Notes under the pieces: model-generated | Told to the model about the DNA's origin: nothing | What the model saw: the letters and a program-made list of their open reading frames with translations, nothing else | The model's database searches: none | Shown: piece by piece, positions 1-13,419 of the stretch | How positions within the stretch are numbered: the first letter of the stretch is position 1 | Layout: each line of letters starts with the position of its first letter | DNA from: Aspergillus flavus | Lineage: Eukaryota > Ascomycota > Eurotiomycetes > Eurotiales > Aspergillaceae | Length of the DNA: 64,000 nucleotides | Reading direction: 5' to 3' | NCBI RefSeq assembly: GCF_009017415.1 | Contig: NC_092409.1 | Location: 1,364,001 to 1,428,000, forward strand | Position numbers and translations under genes: made by a program

Positions 1-1679
1 GAGCGACCATGGACAAAGGGGCGTCAAACATAGTGTTCGCAGCCCCTACATTAGGCGCAATATGGGCTGTAGTCGTGGAGGCAGGGGAGTTCCCAGTACC
101 CTTAGAGCCGCTCGCCTCAGTCGTGGAAGAGGGGGAGTCGGTGGAAATCGATGGTGGCATGGTCAATGTTGAAGAGCTAAATGATCGTGTCGGAGAGATA
201 GTCCGCTGCGTGGAAGTGACGGCTGTATCTGTTGAGGTAATAGTCGTACGCGACGAAGAGATAGTTGGGTAAGTCGATGTGCTGGCTGGTTGGGCTGGGG
301 AGCTAATTAATTGCGTTGGCGTTGGCGAATTGGTGAGAATTCCCGTCGAACTGAGAGTCCATGCGGTGCTTCTAGTGCCAGAGAGGGAAGCTGAACCCTG
401 CGATAAACGCGACGATACAAATGTAGATAGGCGACAGGACTATTTTGAGACACATAGCTTTAGTAAACCACCCAATGTGCGAAAGGATTTGGGCAATGCT
501 CACTCACTGAAGCCGCGCTGGGCGGCTGGACTTGTCGAGAGCCAGAAAATGTCCAGCCACTTGGCAGAGGACCCTGACCCCTCGACTCTCCTGGAGTAGC
601 CGTAGTGGCTCGAGGGACCCAAGGCCAGATACTCGGGGTCACAAAACTCGAAGTTTGGCGGTGCGTTCCACTCCATGGGATGGGGATGCTAGCGACGGTT
701 GAGGTGATAGCCGGGGCAGATTCGACAGAAGAGATGGACTCAGCGGCAATATTACCATTGATCTTTCCACCGGTCGACTTGATCGACTGCCATGACCCAC
801 TCTGATCACCGTATGAGTACTCTGTGCCGGTTGAATAATCGGTCACCTTGAGTGATTTCAAGTACATTGTGTAGGGGCCAGCGTCGTAATCAGTCTTTCC
901 ACCCGCCCAGTCTTCGAATCAGTTAGCTTAGAAGAACATATTGTACGATATTGGGTAAAATATAAACCGTGAACTCACCAATAGTACCCTGCGGGTTGTT
1001 TGGATCACCACCAGCCCAGACTCCAACTTTAACCATCATCGGGGTTTGAGGATATTGATTGGTCGCCGCGGTATCCGGAGTCAGTACCCGAACGGTCTTA
1101 CCGTCGATCTGCCAGACAATCTGTTCGCTGGTCCAGTCGATAGTGTAGGTGTGGAAACTGTCGTGATTTCCCACATTATCATGGGTAGCGCCACGGTTGA
1201 AGCTATCAGTGTTTCCCTTTCCGAAGTAGTTAGACTGGACTAAAACATTATTGCCCCCAAGCCACTCCCAATCGATTTCGTCCAAGTCGTCTGACTGTAG
1301 AACAGCACTGCTGACGATACCCGTCCCTGGGGCAGCCTTGATCACGAACTCGACATGTCCAAACATGATGTACCAGCCAGACTGTATTAACGGGGCATCG
1401 CCCTGTTTGGCCACCGTGAACTCGGCGCCATCGCTACCATACGTAGGACCTCCAACATCTGCAAAATCATTTGATTGACCCTGGGTGAAGTCAAAGGTAC
1501 CTGACGTGCCATATGCAGGTTTTGCAGGGCATGCTTGACTGACGTTAGACTTGGCACCAGGCCGGGTTAAAAGAGGACGTACTTTTGCTTAAAGGGTTGC
1601 AGTCCGAATATGTCTGAGCCAACACGGGTATTGCAGAGGACAGCAGGAGAACCGCCGCATTGATTACTGGCACCCTCAT
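1..1679 (-). CDS. CRH-family GH16 cell-wall transglycosylase, GPI-type, 3' end outside window
   Basis: Enzyme of glycoside hydrolase family 16, CRH type (Crh1/Utr2/Crf1), which links chitin to beta-glucan at the cell surface. My exons are 1679-1583, 1533-979, 911-508 and 439 to beyond base 1; all junctions keep phase. Residues 1-21 form a signal peptide ending ...PVLAQ, followed by the CRH start TYSDCNPL and a TCPAKPAYG segment. The catalytic motif DEIDWE lies at residues 117-122, with E118 as expected nucleophile and E122 as acid/base. WAGG and DYDAGPYTMY follow, and then LPSGW, which I know from CRH tails. The last exon is a long Ser/Thr-rich stretch, as in GPI-anchored wall proteins; the GPI signal itself is beyond the edge. 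The third intron (440-507) is inferred from a GTGAGT donor and AATAG acceptor, because the unspliced frame stops at 460. Family assignment is firm; the exact paralogue is not. Confidence 0.9.
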
Positions 1680-4064
1680 GGTGGATGCCTTGTACTAGAG
1701 ATGAAACAAACAATAGGAAATGATGCTGAAAACACGCCCGTTGGGAACGTGAATAGAGGGAGATCAGGACAGGCGACTCTTGCAGGTGAGAAGTAAAATA
1801 TTTAGGAAGCGGAGATATGAAGGCAGTTGAAGAGTAGATTAAAGCAACTCCCAAAGAGTGTGTGAAAGAGAGTGCGTCTGGTCAGAAGTGCAGGCCCGCG
1901 GCGTTGTTCGTAGGAAATAAGTACCTACAAAGCGCACGTGCAGGAATCCTCTGTTATGGGAAAGTACGGAGTTCAGGTCGAGATATTGTCAAGGCAGCCA
2001 TGACTGGGGCCGGAGCATATAAGTAAATAAATGTCCGTTTCGATGGAAGGGAAAGTGCGGTGGTCTTCAGAGTACTACGAGTCGTCCAGCCTCCTCGCTT
2101 TTCTTCCGCTTGACCTTTACATCAATCTTTTTGATTATCTTGCCCGATCGGGCAGTAAGCGTGCTCGGTCACGGGTGGAGACGTGACTTCGTGGCTGTCA
2201 TTGGTTAAGAGACAGGAGCTCTGCCACTGGATCTGTGGCGGGGCACACATGATTGGTTGCTGTCCCAACAGCTCCGGACAAGGGACGAGATTTAATTACT
2301 AGGCAATTGATGAGTCCTCCATGTTGTGAGATCAGTACCTGAACCATGAAATAGCCCTTTATTTATTTTTACCTGCAGCAGAAATAGAGGTCAGATCCGA
2401 TAGGCAGTTGCTTTTAGGTTAATTATAAGACCCCGCCCGTCATAGTCCATAATAGGCTTAAGCGCGACACATACCAATGCCGCAACCCAATCTGCCGTTT
2501 ACATTCCAGCCCATGACGGTTGCTGTCATGCCATGTGCTACTGTGCAGGCAGAACAGGACCAACAGCCGGCAACAATTGCCCATCTCTTCCTGACAATAA
2601 CTTGTCTAATGCAATTCATTTGCCACTTGGAAGGTAAGATGATAGAATCGCCTGTTTCATTACCGCCCGTCCTGCTCCACCCCCAGCCTCCCTCTTTTCA
2701 ACGCTGCATATATGTTGTACCAATCCTTGGCTGCCATGGCTAGACCGCAGCGACTCTCTATGCTGTGCTATTCTTATATCAAACTTAGTTACTATTTCTC
2801 TCTTTCTTTTTCTCTTTTTTTTATTTTTTTATTTTTTTTTTTTGGTCTTTATTTTCTCGCCGTTGTTTCCCGGTCAATACAGTTTCCACTGCAACTTTGC
2901 TTGAGCAGCCTATTCAATGTATTTCCATAGTAACAACAAATCTGCACTAGTTAAGGATATTTATTATTCTCAGACTCAAACCAACACTTCGACGATCTCC
3001 ATTAAATATCTAATAAATACTAAATCGTAGTCCACACCATCCATAACACTCAACCGGGCCAAATCTACTACACATGCATACCCACGCTACATGATGTTCA
3101 TAGTAGTAAATGACCCTACAGTATATTCCGTACAGATGTTTCAGGTAAATTCCGAAACCGCAACTCTCAATACTCCTTTTCCTATTATCCCGTCCGAAAG
3201 AATCCCGCTGCGGACTTCGTGAGATCTCGACGTATCCGCATGACAATTGTAATAACTTTGTGTAGTGCCTACAGCCAAGTGTAAAACTAGAGGAGCTAAA
3301 GGGGGAAATTCGCGCCCTATGAAGACTGTTGGGTTACAGTTTCTGTAGGTAATTTGATGAGTAGGTCAGTAAGATGGCGAGGACTTCTCTTTCATAGCCG
3401 GTAGAGGTGCGGGTCAGTGGAAACTTGTTGCTAACCGCGACAACTCGACGTTCTTGTTCTCAGAAAGTGTGGCCGACGGATTCTTACTCAGGTATGCCAA
3501 TCAGGTTTTAATATTTTAAGGATTAGGAGCTTGGGCAAACGACTCTTGGCTTTATATATTATGAAGAGAATGAACACTCATATATCTTAGTTGATATTCA
3601 CGGATTATGATGGAGATAGCTATGGTAGACTATTAAAGCTGTATTATTATTACGCTAGCTGGCTAACCACCTGTATAAATGTTACTAATAGAGTACTATT
3701 CAGCATTCTTACAAGGAGTGTTGGAAATTTATATATAACATTGGTGTCAAGCGTAATTCTATATATTTGTAGTTGCGAGAAGCTTGTCGGATCTTGATGT
3801 CTCCGACCGGCTTTAATACACGGTGTAATTGTTTTAATATACCAGTGAGAACAGTTGCTTATAGTTATCTGGGAATAGACCACGTGGGATCTAATATTAA
3901 AGGAGAAGCAAAGTGGTCACTCATTCCAGTTCAATGCAGTTGGTGTTCAGGCTGCCAAGAATTTGACCAGCTTGGAACTTGGTTGTGGATCGCAAAGTCC
4001 ACGTGACCTCTATTTGAACAGGTACCTTTGCTAAGGCCAGTTAGAATAGCACTGCTAAGATATA

Positions 4065-4132
4065 GTATTTATCAGGTTTTTAGCTTGTGAGGACGTCAAG
4101 ATGGTAACTAGGAAGCTAAACCTGATAAACAC
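4065..4132. repeat. imperfect inverted repeat (hairpin-forming)
   Basis: Arm one (4065-4086) and the reverse complement of arm two (4113-4132) share the core TTTATCAGGTTT followed by AGCTT. They differ by one substitution and a 2-base insertion, and are separated by 26 bases. It lies in the AT-rich gene-free region. It may be a miniature inverted-repeat remnant or simply a local palindrome; no target-site duplication is obvious. Confidence 0.6.
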
Positions 4133-5814
4133 TCCGGCGTATAGAGTGCCGCAAGCCTCGCAGCATATTGGAGGAAAGCAAAGCACGATGTCTCAAACTG
4201 ATAGCTCTGTTACAACGAGTAAATCACTAGAGTAATCCGAATGGCCTCTCACAAAAGTGTAGGCCGAGGTAGGCGACTTATTGCTCCCATAGGTGGTAGC
4301 GGTGTCAAGGATCCTTGAATATGAACCATAACTAAGCATAAAATGACATCGGCTGATATCGAGATTGTACTTAGAAAAGAGACGCGTCATGAGTAGGTCA
4401 GGCGGAAAACTAAGGGAGGTGAGAGTTAAGAAGAATAAGAAAAACACCACCCTTTTTTTGGTCAGTCCGAGTCTGACCTATCTGGAAATTGAAACACGAG
4501 GTTTTGGGGAAGATAGATAGTCCCTTTAATTTCCGATACAGTCCTTGGTCATGTGGCACATTTACTGATGTGCCGTCTTTAGTCCAGGATATGAAAAGTA
4601 TAACAGGAACGGGCAGTTGTAATTCAAGATTCAACAGGCGTCTTCACTATACAGGCGAATAGGAACAGAAGATAAAGAAGAATTAAGATAAGAAGAGCGG
4701 GGAGATAAAGAGCAAAGGCAAGTCCTGGGTGTCATAGTTTTAAAAGTAAGGGGAAACAGTACTGATTACCCCCAAAATATCAATAATTTACACCATAAAA
4801 TCTAGCCCACCCTGATGATCATCCTCAGAACTGCCTATATAAAAAGCGGTTGGTTACCCTTTACTATGGTATGTATATTGGTTGCCTTGTGGGGTAATTG
4901 CCGTATTGGTCAGTGACAGACAGGAGCCAAAGAAGTAGGAAATAATAACTTGAAATTGTAACCGTGGTAGTGAATCTTCATGACCAATAGTAGCAGTACT
5001 ACTAAATGCTGATTTGGTTGTCTGCCAGCCTACTCATGAACAATGATGACAAAGAGGATACCATCGAATGTCTCAGGGGACCGAGTAATGACGGATGTAC
5101 TCGATACCGTACGTCAATGTATAGTTTTCAGTCACGTCACCATTCCGACCGACAGAGCATTAGCTGTTACGTACTATTGAACTTTACTAGGTACCTCGAT
5201 ATAGTACAGATGAAATACATATAATACACTTCGGTATTGAAGAAGGTAAACTGAGCTCTTTTCCCCAATAAGGAGATCCGTAGCCAACATGAGGGTGAGG
5301 TCCATTCTTTGTATTGATGACGGTCATCACCTGCATGTCCTCGATATCTCCTAGTAGGATCCAAACGCGCCAGCACAGACATCCTCACGGACCATATCTA
5401 CAAACCCCCTCATAAATGACCAAAGCGGGTTGACGGAACTCAAAAATCTTTCTAAAAAACCCACAGGAATATATTATAGTTCCTTAAGTCTTGATTTTGT
5501 ATTGATTTGTTTATTTTGTCTTGTTTTACTTTACTTTATTTCTATTTATTATTCTTTCTTTTCTCAGCTTTGTTGAAAAATGAAGATAAGACCGGTCTAT
5601 ATAATTTACTAAATTGAAAGTGTAGACCATGTAATACCAGCAATTGGGTGAGTATCATCCTGCAAGTACAGTGTAAGGAGTATGTGAGTTACGGGGGTAA
5701 GGTGGTAATCTCTGGCAGAAAGGTAGTTAGTAACTTACTCCGCCCGGAGTATAGCAGTCACTTTCTCCGGTTTAGCGCCGTCTTGTGGCTAGAGCCTCAA
5801 CGACGTAGCGTAGT

Positions 5815-5890
5815 CACCACCACGACCATTACTGCTACTAACCTACGACCACCACCACTACCACTACTACCACCACCACGACCATTTCCC
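5815..5890. repeat. ACC/ACT-rich trinucleotide repeat
   Basis: Imperfect run of ACC, ACT and ACG trinucleotides about 540-610 bases upstream of the adenylate cyclase start codon, probably in its promoter or 5' leader. Confidence 0.7.
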
Positions 5891-6427
5891 GTCGATTACG
5901 AAGTTTCCGCTCACTCTTTCCACCTACAAACCTCCTCACATGTCGCATCCTCTCTTCTAATTCCTTCGCCCGTTCGTATCATGCGTTTTTGGGTTGCTCT
6001 CCCAGAATGTGCGATGGCGATTCTTGACTACTACCGCTCGTCCCCCAGAGCATGAAGCACCCGCCGCGCCCGACGCTAAAACTCCGTGCAACGACGGTCG
6101 CTTTTCCAGTGATATAGTGATAGGCTTTCTTGAATTACGTTCCTCCCTTTGTACTTGAATCAACATTTTTGTTCCCATTGATATAGCTTTCCCCTACGCT
6201 ACATAAGCTCACGATCTTCTATATTATTTGCCAGTCGACCACCTTCTTTCGGATCGACTCGCGCTTTATCGCACGATATTCTACGATAGTCCCTTTCCTT
6301 TCTCTCTCGCCCAAATTCTCCCGGCGACAATTATTGATGGTGCTCTTCCTCGTTTGACATTGCGATTGCTGCGCCGACCGGCCGCTTCTTTCTCGACGGC
6401 CCCGGAATATTTGGGATACTTTGAAAC

Positions 6428-9400
6428 ATGTCTTTCCAGGGTGGCGACATCCCGGAAGGTAGACGTAGCTCGGAGAGCTCTGGAGGAAACAGCTGGCTAT
6501 CCCAGGAGACAGTCAAAGACAACCAAACCAATCGGTACCAGCGAAATCATGCCATGTTGAATGGCCGTCTTATTTCCCCATTCTCTGGTTTCGCGAAAGC
6601 GGACAGGTAAGAATGAATTGTCTTTTCACTCGTACCTCATGTTCCATGTCATCAGATCTTCTGTCCTTGCCCCACTTCTCTTTCTTTCCTCCCCTCTTAG
6701 TTGTCATCTAATCTTGCGCGTGGCATTGAGAAGAGACATTTGTGTGTTTGAACGGCATCTTTTGGTGCATACTTCCGATTATTATTGCATTGACCCTGAC
6801 AGTTTTTCTTCTTCCACCCCTGTTTGAAGAAGAATCAGAATAGCTCCTTAGCTGTCTTTTCTTCTACGCCAGTATTCTGGAAATATGTGCCCTCGATTGC
6901 CTTTTGTTTCATACTTAGCCCCCTGCCCCTCGTTCATTTTCAAATCAATCTACAAGTCTATTCAATGTCTTTGATTGCGTACATGATTTGGCTGTAACAG
7001 CGTGCTGCGATACCAAGGGGGACTTCCAGTTAGATAACAGTACTGATTTTATTAAGATCTACTTCACAGGGTCGAAAGCAGCCGCCGACCTTGGGAGCCC
7101 ACGACTTGTCAACGTCGAATTTCACTTGGCCCTCTCCGGACGTGTCCCCAACAGATAAACGCAAGGATTCGGGTTTCACAGGTCACCGAAAATCCTCAGC
7201 TGCTATAGGACCAGATGAACCAGGCCCTCCACCGACCTTCAGTTCGAGTCCCCGAATATCGTGTCCGAATTCTGATGAAGTGGATTATTTTCAGCAAGAT
7301 CCGAATGCCTCGTATTCTTCTTCGCCCAAGATAGCGCCTGGAGATGGGAATGGGGCATTCTTCCAGGATCATTCAGAACATGAAGCGTCACCAGCGTCGA
7401 CTTCGTTTCGTCCTGGAACAAGTCGCACCTACGCGAGTGAGCCTCTAGAGCTTGACTATAATGGGGATCACCGAAGGCCCTCTGTTGCTAGCGCCACTAC
7501 TATTAGCAGTCAAGGGTCTAAGTCTAGTACGGGTGGGCGATTCCGGAAAAAACTGAAGGGTTTCTTTGGGGAAGACTACTTGCCTGGAGATTCAAAATTG
7601 GAGTCCGACAACGGCAGCCAGCATCCCACAAAGAAATCATCACTTAGCGAGCAGCATATATTTCGCGAAAGGGCCAACTCGGATGGTGCACGAAGCCCAC
7701 CACAAAGGCTCATTGGTGAATCTTCACCACAACGGCCTAGACCCCGAGCCCCGCTTCCTTCCAGTGAAATTACTCCTTGGGTATTTCAAAGCTTCAATGT
7801 AAGTTCTGATTGTCCTCTTTTGCGTATTATCTTCCTTATCCATGTATTTTCGCATCTTGCTGTCATCGATACAATCGGCGAATGTTAATGCTCCCTAATC
7901 CTTAGGACATCCCACAGTACGGTGAAGCCCCTGTTCGTGAAGCTCCCATAGGGGCTGATGGTCGCCGGGCTGCTGCCCAAATGGCAAGAGGCTCACAAAG
8001 AAACCAAACTGGACGACAATTCAGTGGACATCGCCATTCTCGAAGCAAAGAAGAGAAATCAACCACTGCCGACGATATAACGGTGTATCCAAGCCGTCCC
8101 ACCACAGGGCGCGATGATTTTGGTATCGGTCTGCGCGCCAACAGCCTCAACAACTCAGCGATGAACTCAACTTCTACTCTTGTGCGCTCCACCAGCCCCA
8201 CACCGAGCATGCAGAGCGCCCACTCCCGGGAACAGGGCCAAAGCTCTCCAGGGACACAACTACCTAATAAACGATCGATCCTGGATAAGATTCGTCGACC
8301 CAAGGCCCATGGCCCTTTGAAGCATTTCCCTGGAGCTAAGGGAGTACAGGAGGCCAAAAGCACCTCAAAACTTGCGCGACGAGATGTCTCTCCCGCGAGG
8401 AGGGGACGGCAAGGAAGCCTGGAAGGTACCACGACGCCCAAAACTGGAGATGAATCCGATCGGAAAAAAGATGGCAGGGGCCTGGCTATTAGTTCCGCCA
8501 AATTGCGAGGGCGCCGTGTGCTAGGTACCGACACACCCTCGAAAGATACTAAACCAGCGGAAGAGCAGGAGGGCATGTATGAGCTTGATACAGACCTTTC
8601 GCATATGGAAGGCATTGTTCGGAAACGATCCCCGCAGCCCTCAGCTGACAGAAATCAGTCAGTCGACGGAGACTCGAAGCTACATGAGGAAGGGAAGAGC
8701 CGTGATGGCCTACCCACTGGGCACTGGGATGCTCCGGATAGCTGGCATGTCAGGAGGCATGGTGAGGACAATGCTCCTCCGTTTCCAAGCGGAGATATCG
8801 AGGTTGCTCGCACTGTACCCCAACCTGACGGCGCTCCTTATTTCATTCGAGTCTTCCGTGTAGACTCCACTTTCGCCACTCTGTCAACAGGGCTTAATGC
8901 CACTGTCGCCGATATCTTGGTCATACTTGGCCGGAAGTCTTTCCTTACAGATCACCTTCACAATTATGAAATCGTTATGCGAAGGAATGAGTTAACCAGG
9001 CAGCTCGATCCGTCGGAGAAGCCAATTCTTATGCAGAAAGAAATGCTTGAACGAATTGGCTATACTTCAAAAGACAGGATCGAGGAAGTTGGTCGAGAGG
9101 ACCATAGCTACGTCATACGTTTCACCTTCCTTCCAAATAAGCTAAACGGTTTGACTAGTCTCCAAGGCGGCGACTCGGGCTTCAACCGCAATCAGAAGTT
9201 TAGCCATGTGGATCTTTCAAACAGATGTCTTGTCACCATCCCCATTAGCCTCTACAGCAAAGCCGCAGAGATTATCTCCCTGAATTTATCGAAAAACTTG
9301 TCTCTCGATGTCCCGAAAGATTTCATTCAAGGCTGTATCAACCTCCGAGAGCTCAAGTTCATAGGCAATGAAGCCCCCCGTTTGCCTGCCAGTTTCGGGC

Positions 9401-12400
9401 TCGCGAGTCGGTTGACTTACCTTGACGTCTCGAACAACTATGTAGAGCAACTCGATAACGCCGGGCTTGATAAACTCCAAGGTCTTGTCAGCATTAAATT
9501 ATCGAACAATAAGCTTACGAGCCTTCCAAGCTACTTCGGAAACTTTGCCTATTTGAGGAGTTTGAATTTATCCTCAAACAATTTCCGAGTCTTCCCTGAG
9601 TTTCTTGGCAATCTCAAGAACTTAGTGGATCTCGATATCAGCTTCAACAATATTGCCGAGGTGCCTTGCATTGGTAGATTGTCGACCCTTGAGCGCCTTT
9701 GGATGACAAACAACGTGCTGAGGGGCGCCTTGGACGAATCTTTCAAAGATCTCGTGAATGTTAAGGAGATCGATGCGAGGTTCAACGAAATAACCAATAT
9801 TGACAACCTATCATATGTGCCACGCTTGGAGCAGTTGCACGTTGGTCACAATGCGATATCGAAATTCAAAGGCTCATTTCCCAAGCTGCGAACATTGCTT
9901 CTTGACCATTGCCCGATTACTCAGTTTGACATTGATGCTCCGATGCCTACTCTCACAGTTCTCAATATAGCTTCCGCAAAGCTGGTCCAGCTTCGCGATA
10001 CCCTCTTTGAGAACGCACCAAATTTGACGAAATTAGTACTTGACAAGAATCATTTCGTGTCCATGTCGTCCCACATCGGCAAACTCCGTAAACTTGAACA
10101 CTTCAGCATCATCAAGAACCCACTCGACGCGCTTCCTGCCACATTTGGCTGTCTAACCGAGCTCAGATACCTCAATCTTAGGGAGTGTAATCTGAGCCGA
10201 TTACCCCCAGAGCTTTGGAACTGCAACAAACTAGAGACACTCAATGTTTCATCCAATGTATTAGACAGTTTTCCAAAGCATGGTACTCCGATGCCTCAGC
10301 TCCCTGGCGAACTGGTGCCTGGCACTCCAGGAACTTCTACACCGACAAACTACGAAGACCTAGCAGCTGACGACCAAGAAGGTCGTCGTCCAAGCCAAAC
10401 CTCAGGCAGCGTTCTTAGCACTGGAGGCTCACCAAACGGCAGCGGAGGGTATCGAAAGCCGTCGGTCGCGTCGTCCCTAAGCCAAGGCGGCAGAAAGGTT
10501 TCCACAGCGTCGAGGTCGCTGAATGAAGGTAGTCCAGCTTCCAGGAAAGACTCAAGTTTCTCAAATCTCTCCAATCAAACCTTTTGCGGATCGCTGAGGA
10601 ATTTATACCTGGCCGATAATCGGCTAGAAGATGACATTTTCCGCGAATTATCGTTACTTACAGAGCTACGCGTTGTAAACCTTTCGTACAATGAACTGAC
10701 CGAGCTGCCTCAAGGGCTGCTGAAACGTTGGTCCAATTTGACAGAGCTTTACCTTTCCGGCAATGAGCTAACGTCACTTCCTTCGGACGACCTCGAAGAA
10801 GGTAGCCAGCTCAAGATCCTTAATATCAACGCAAATCGGTTCCAAGTTCTACCAGCAGAACTATGCAAAGTCAGCAAGCTCTCCATCCTGGATGTCGGGA
10901 GCAACTCGTTAAAGTACAATGTTTCTAATTGGCCCTATGACTGGAATTGGAACTGGAACCGAAACTTGAAGTATCTTAATTTTTCCGGGAACAAGCGCCT
11001 TGAGATCAAACCGCATGTTTCTTCGTTGCTGGGGCCGCCAAACACTAATGGAACAGACTTGACCGACTTCAATTCCCTTACTTATCTGCGCGTGCTGGGG
11101 CTGATGGATGTTACGCTTACAACCTCCACTATCCCCGAGGAAAATGAAGACCGTCGTGTGAGAACATCTGCATCACTAGCCGGCTTTCTTGCTTATGGTA
11201 TGGCCGACTTTCTCGGGAAAAGTGAACATCTATCAATTATTGATATGATTGTGCCACGATTAAAGCCAGACAATGTGGAAACGGTTGTGGGGATGTTTGA
11301 TGGGACAAGTCAGTCCACTGGAGGTTCCAAAATCGCGAAGTATTTGCACGAAAACTTCCTTCGCACGTTTTCCACTGAGTTGCGCAAACTGCGGCGAGAT
11401 CTACAGGAGACGCCGTTGGATGCATTGCGACGTGCGTTCTTAGCGTTGAACAAGAATATGGCAGCGGCTTGTTTCAAAACTTTTGATGACAAAACTGTCC
11501 AGCGATATGAAGAACCACCTGACCAAAAGAGCCGGAAGCTTACCAACGAGGACGGCGCATCCGGCGGAGTTGCAACTGTGCTGTATCTCCGTAACATGGA
11601 TCTATTCGTCGCCAATGTTGGAGATGCACAGGCAATTCTTGTCAAATCTGACGGTTCGCTCAGACACTTGACCCGAACACACGACCCCGCCGAACCTCAT
11701 GAAAGAGCAAGGATTCGGGCTGCCGGAGGCTATGTCTCTCGCCAGGGCAAGCTTAACGATGTCCTTCCTGTGTCGAGATCCTTTGGTCATTTTCATTTGA
11801 TGCCCGCCCTCATCGCGGCTCCTCATACTATGCATGTCAATCTAACGGAGCAGGATGAGATGATAATCTTGGCGTCACGGGAGTTATGGGACTACGTAAC
11901 GCCAGACCTGGTTGTCGACGTGACAAGGGCTGAGAGGAGAGATTTAATGGTAGCAGCTCAAAAAATAAGGGACCTGGCTATCTCGTTCGGCGCCAACAAC
12001 AAACTCATGGTTATGATACTTGGCGTTGGGGATCTAAAGAAACGAGACAGGCAGAGCAAGTTCAGAAATGCGAGTGTTTCTACGGGTATGCTTGAGGAAC
12101 AACAAATTCTCCCCACATCAAAACGCACGAAGAAGCCGCGTGACATGCCTGGAGATTCCAGACTTGCTCGCTTTGAATTTGTGGATGCCCCTGTAGGGGA
12201 ATTGGCCATCATCTTTACAGATATTAAAGGGTCTACTAGTCTTTGGGAGACATGCCCTGATGCAATGCGCTCTGCCATACAAATCCATAATGATATACTT
12301 CGTCGACAGCTTGGAATCATTGGGGGGTACGAAGTTAAGACCGAAGGAGATGCTTTTATGGTTGCCTTTTCCACAACTACGGCTGCCTTGCTATGGTGTT

Positions 12401-13419
12401 TCAACTGTCAAATGCAGCTTCTCGAAGCAGAATGGCCGACGGAAATTCTCGAACAAACTCAGTGTCAAGTTGAGTACGATATGGACAATAATATTATTTT
12501 CCGTGGACTTTCTGTCCGTATGGGCATACATTGGGGCGAGCCTGTCTGTGAAAAGGATCCCGTTACTAACCGCATGGACTACTTTGGGCCGATGGTGAAT
12601 CGCGCCTCTCGTATCTCCGCTGTTGCAGATGGGGGGCAGATCTTCGTGTCCTCGGATTTCATGAGCGATATTCAACGCAACCTGGAGGTGTTTGCAGATA
12701 GTGAGCGTGCCGCGTCGACTGGCTCGGAAGAGGGCTATGCTGTGGATAACCTTGGGTATAACATTCGTCGCGAGCTCCAACAACTTAACAGCCTTGGCTT
12801 CGTGATCAAAGATCAGGGCGAACGGAAACTGAAAGGCCTTGAGAACCCCGAGCCGCTTTACCTTATCTACCCTCACACCCTATCGGGACGACTAAGTATC
12901 ATGCAGAAAGATGCAGCAAGTGACAAGAATGTCCCAACAACCATTAGCAAACACTCACAGCTAGAAATCCAAACGGATCTTATCTGGCGCCTCTGGGAGA
13001 TTACCCTCCGTTTAGAGAGACTCTGTGGCGCTCTGGAGTACCCGGGCGAAGCTCGACTCAAAGAACCCAATGTGTCCCTCTTCAATGTCGTTAAGAATCA
13101 TGGAGGAGAGCTTGCTGACTCGACCGTGGTCAGCTTGGTTGAACAACAAGTGACTCGCATCGAAATGACGGTCAATACTCTTGCAATTCGGAACATGTTA
13201 CGGCCCTTCAGACCGCACGACCGACTCAATGATCATGCCATGCCGATCGGAGACGTGTTACAGGAGCTGCAGACCCAACTTGCAGAATATAGGGCCCTCA
13301 AAGAGCAAATTTCTGTCAGTGCTGCTGGCATCACTGGCAGCAGTCCTAGTTACACAGCGTCTCTCGAAGACAGCAACAGTTCTGTATCGTCTTCATTTCT
13401 ACGCATGAGCATCCCATGA
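6428..13419 (+). CDS. cyaA: adenylate cyclase (LRR-PP2C-cyclase, fungal type)
   Basis: Makes cAMP from ATP in the Ras/G-protein-PKA pathway at the membrane. Exons: 6428-6606, 7057-7798 and 7906-13419, giving about 2144 residues, close to the size I recall for Aspergillus CyaA. Order of parts: Ser/Pro-rich N-terminus, Ras-association domain (about residues 612-705), many leucine-rich repeats (about 735-1100 and 1198-1340, split by a Ser/Gly-rich insert), a PP2C-like domain (about 1415-1680; GMFDGT at 1437-1442, ANVGDA), a class III cyclase domain (from about 1732) and a C-terminal tail. Metal-binding aspartates are D1746 (FTDIKGST) and D1789 (TEGDAF). The second intron (7799-7905) is clear. 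The first (6607-7056, 450 bases) is long and its acceptor was picked only because it keeps phase, so the N-terminal 60-70 residues are less certain. Confidence 0.95.

Larger units (their letters stand above)
1680..6427. other. gene-poor AT-rich intergenic region
   Basis: No ORF here has a recognisable domain or a believable splice model. The left part (1680-2400) is the presumed promoter of the CRH gene. It is followed by a T-rich tract at about 2795-2845, an AT-rich stretch to about 5640 holding one clear inverted repeat (4065-4132), and a CT-rich leader region of the adenylate cyclase gene. A decayed transposon is possible, but I recognise no transposase or reverse transcriptase motif. Confidence 0.6.

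Noticed and set aside
5811..5893. CRISPR-like or satellite array
   Set aside because: It is an imperfect trinucleotide microsatellite with no spacers.
7902..8615. 237-codon minus-strand ORF opposite adenylate cyclase
   Set aside because: Antisense shadow of a conserved coding exon; no domain and no own promoter context.
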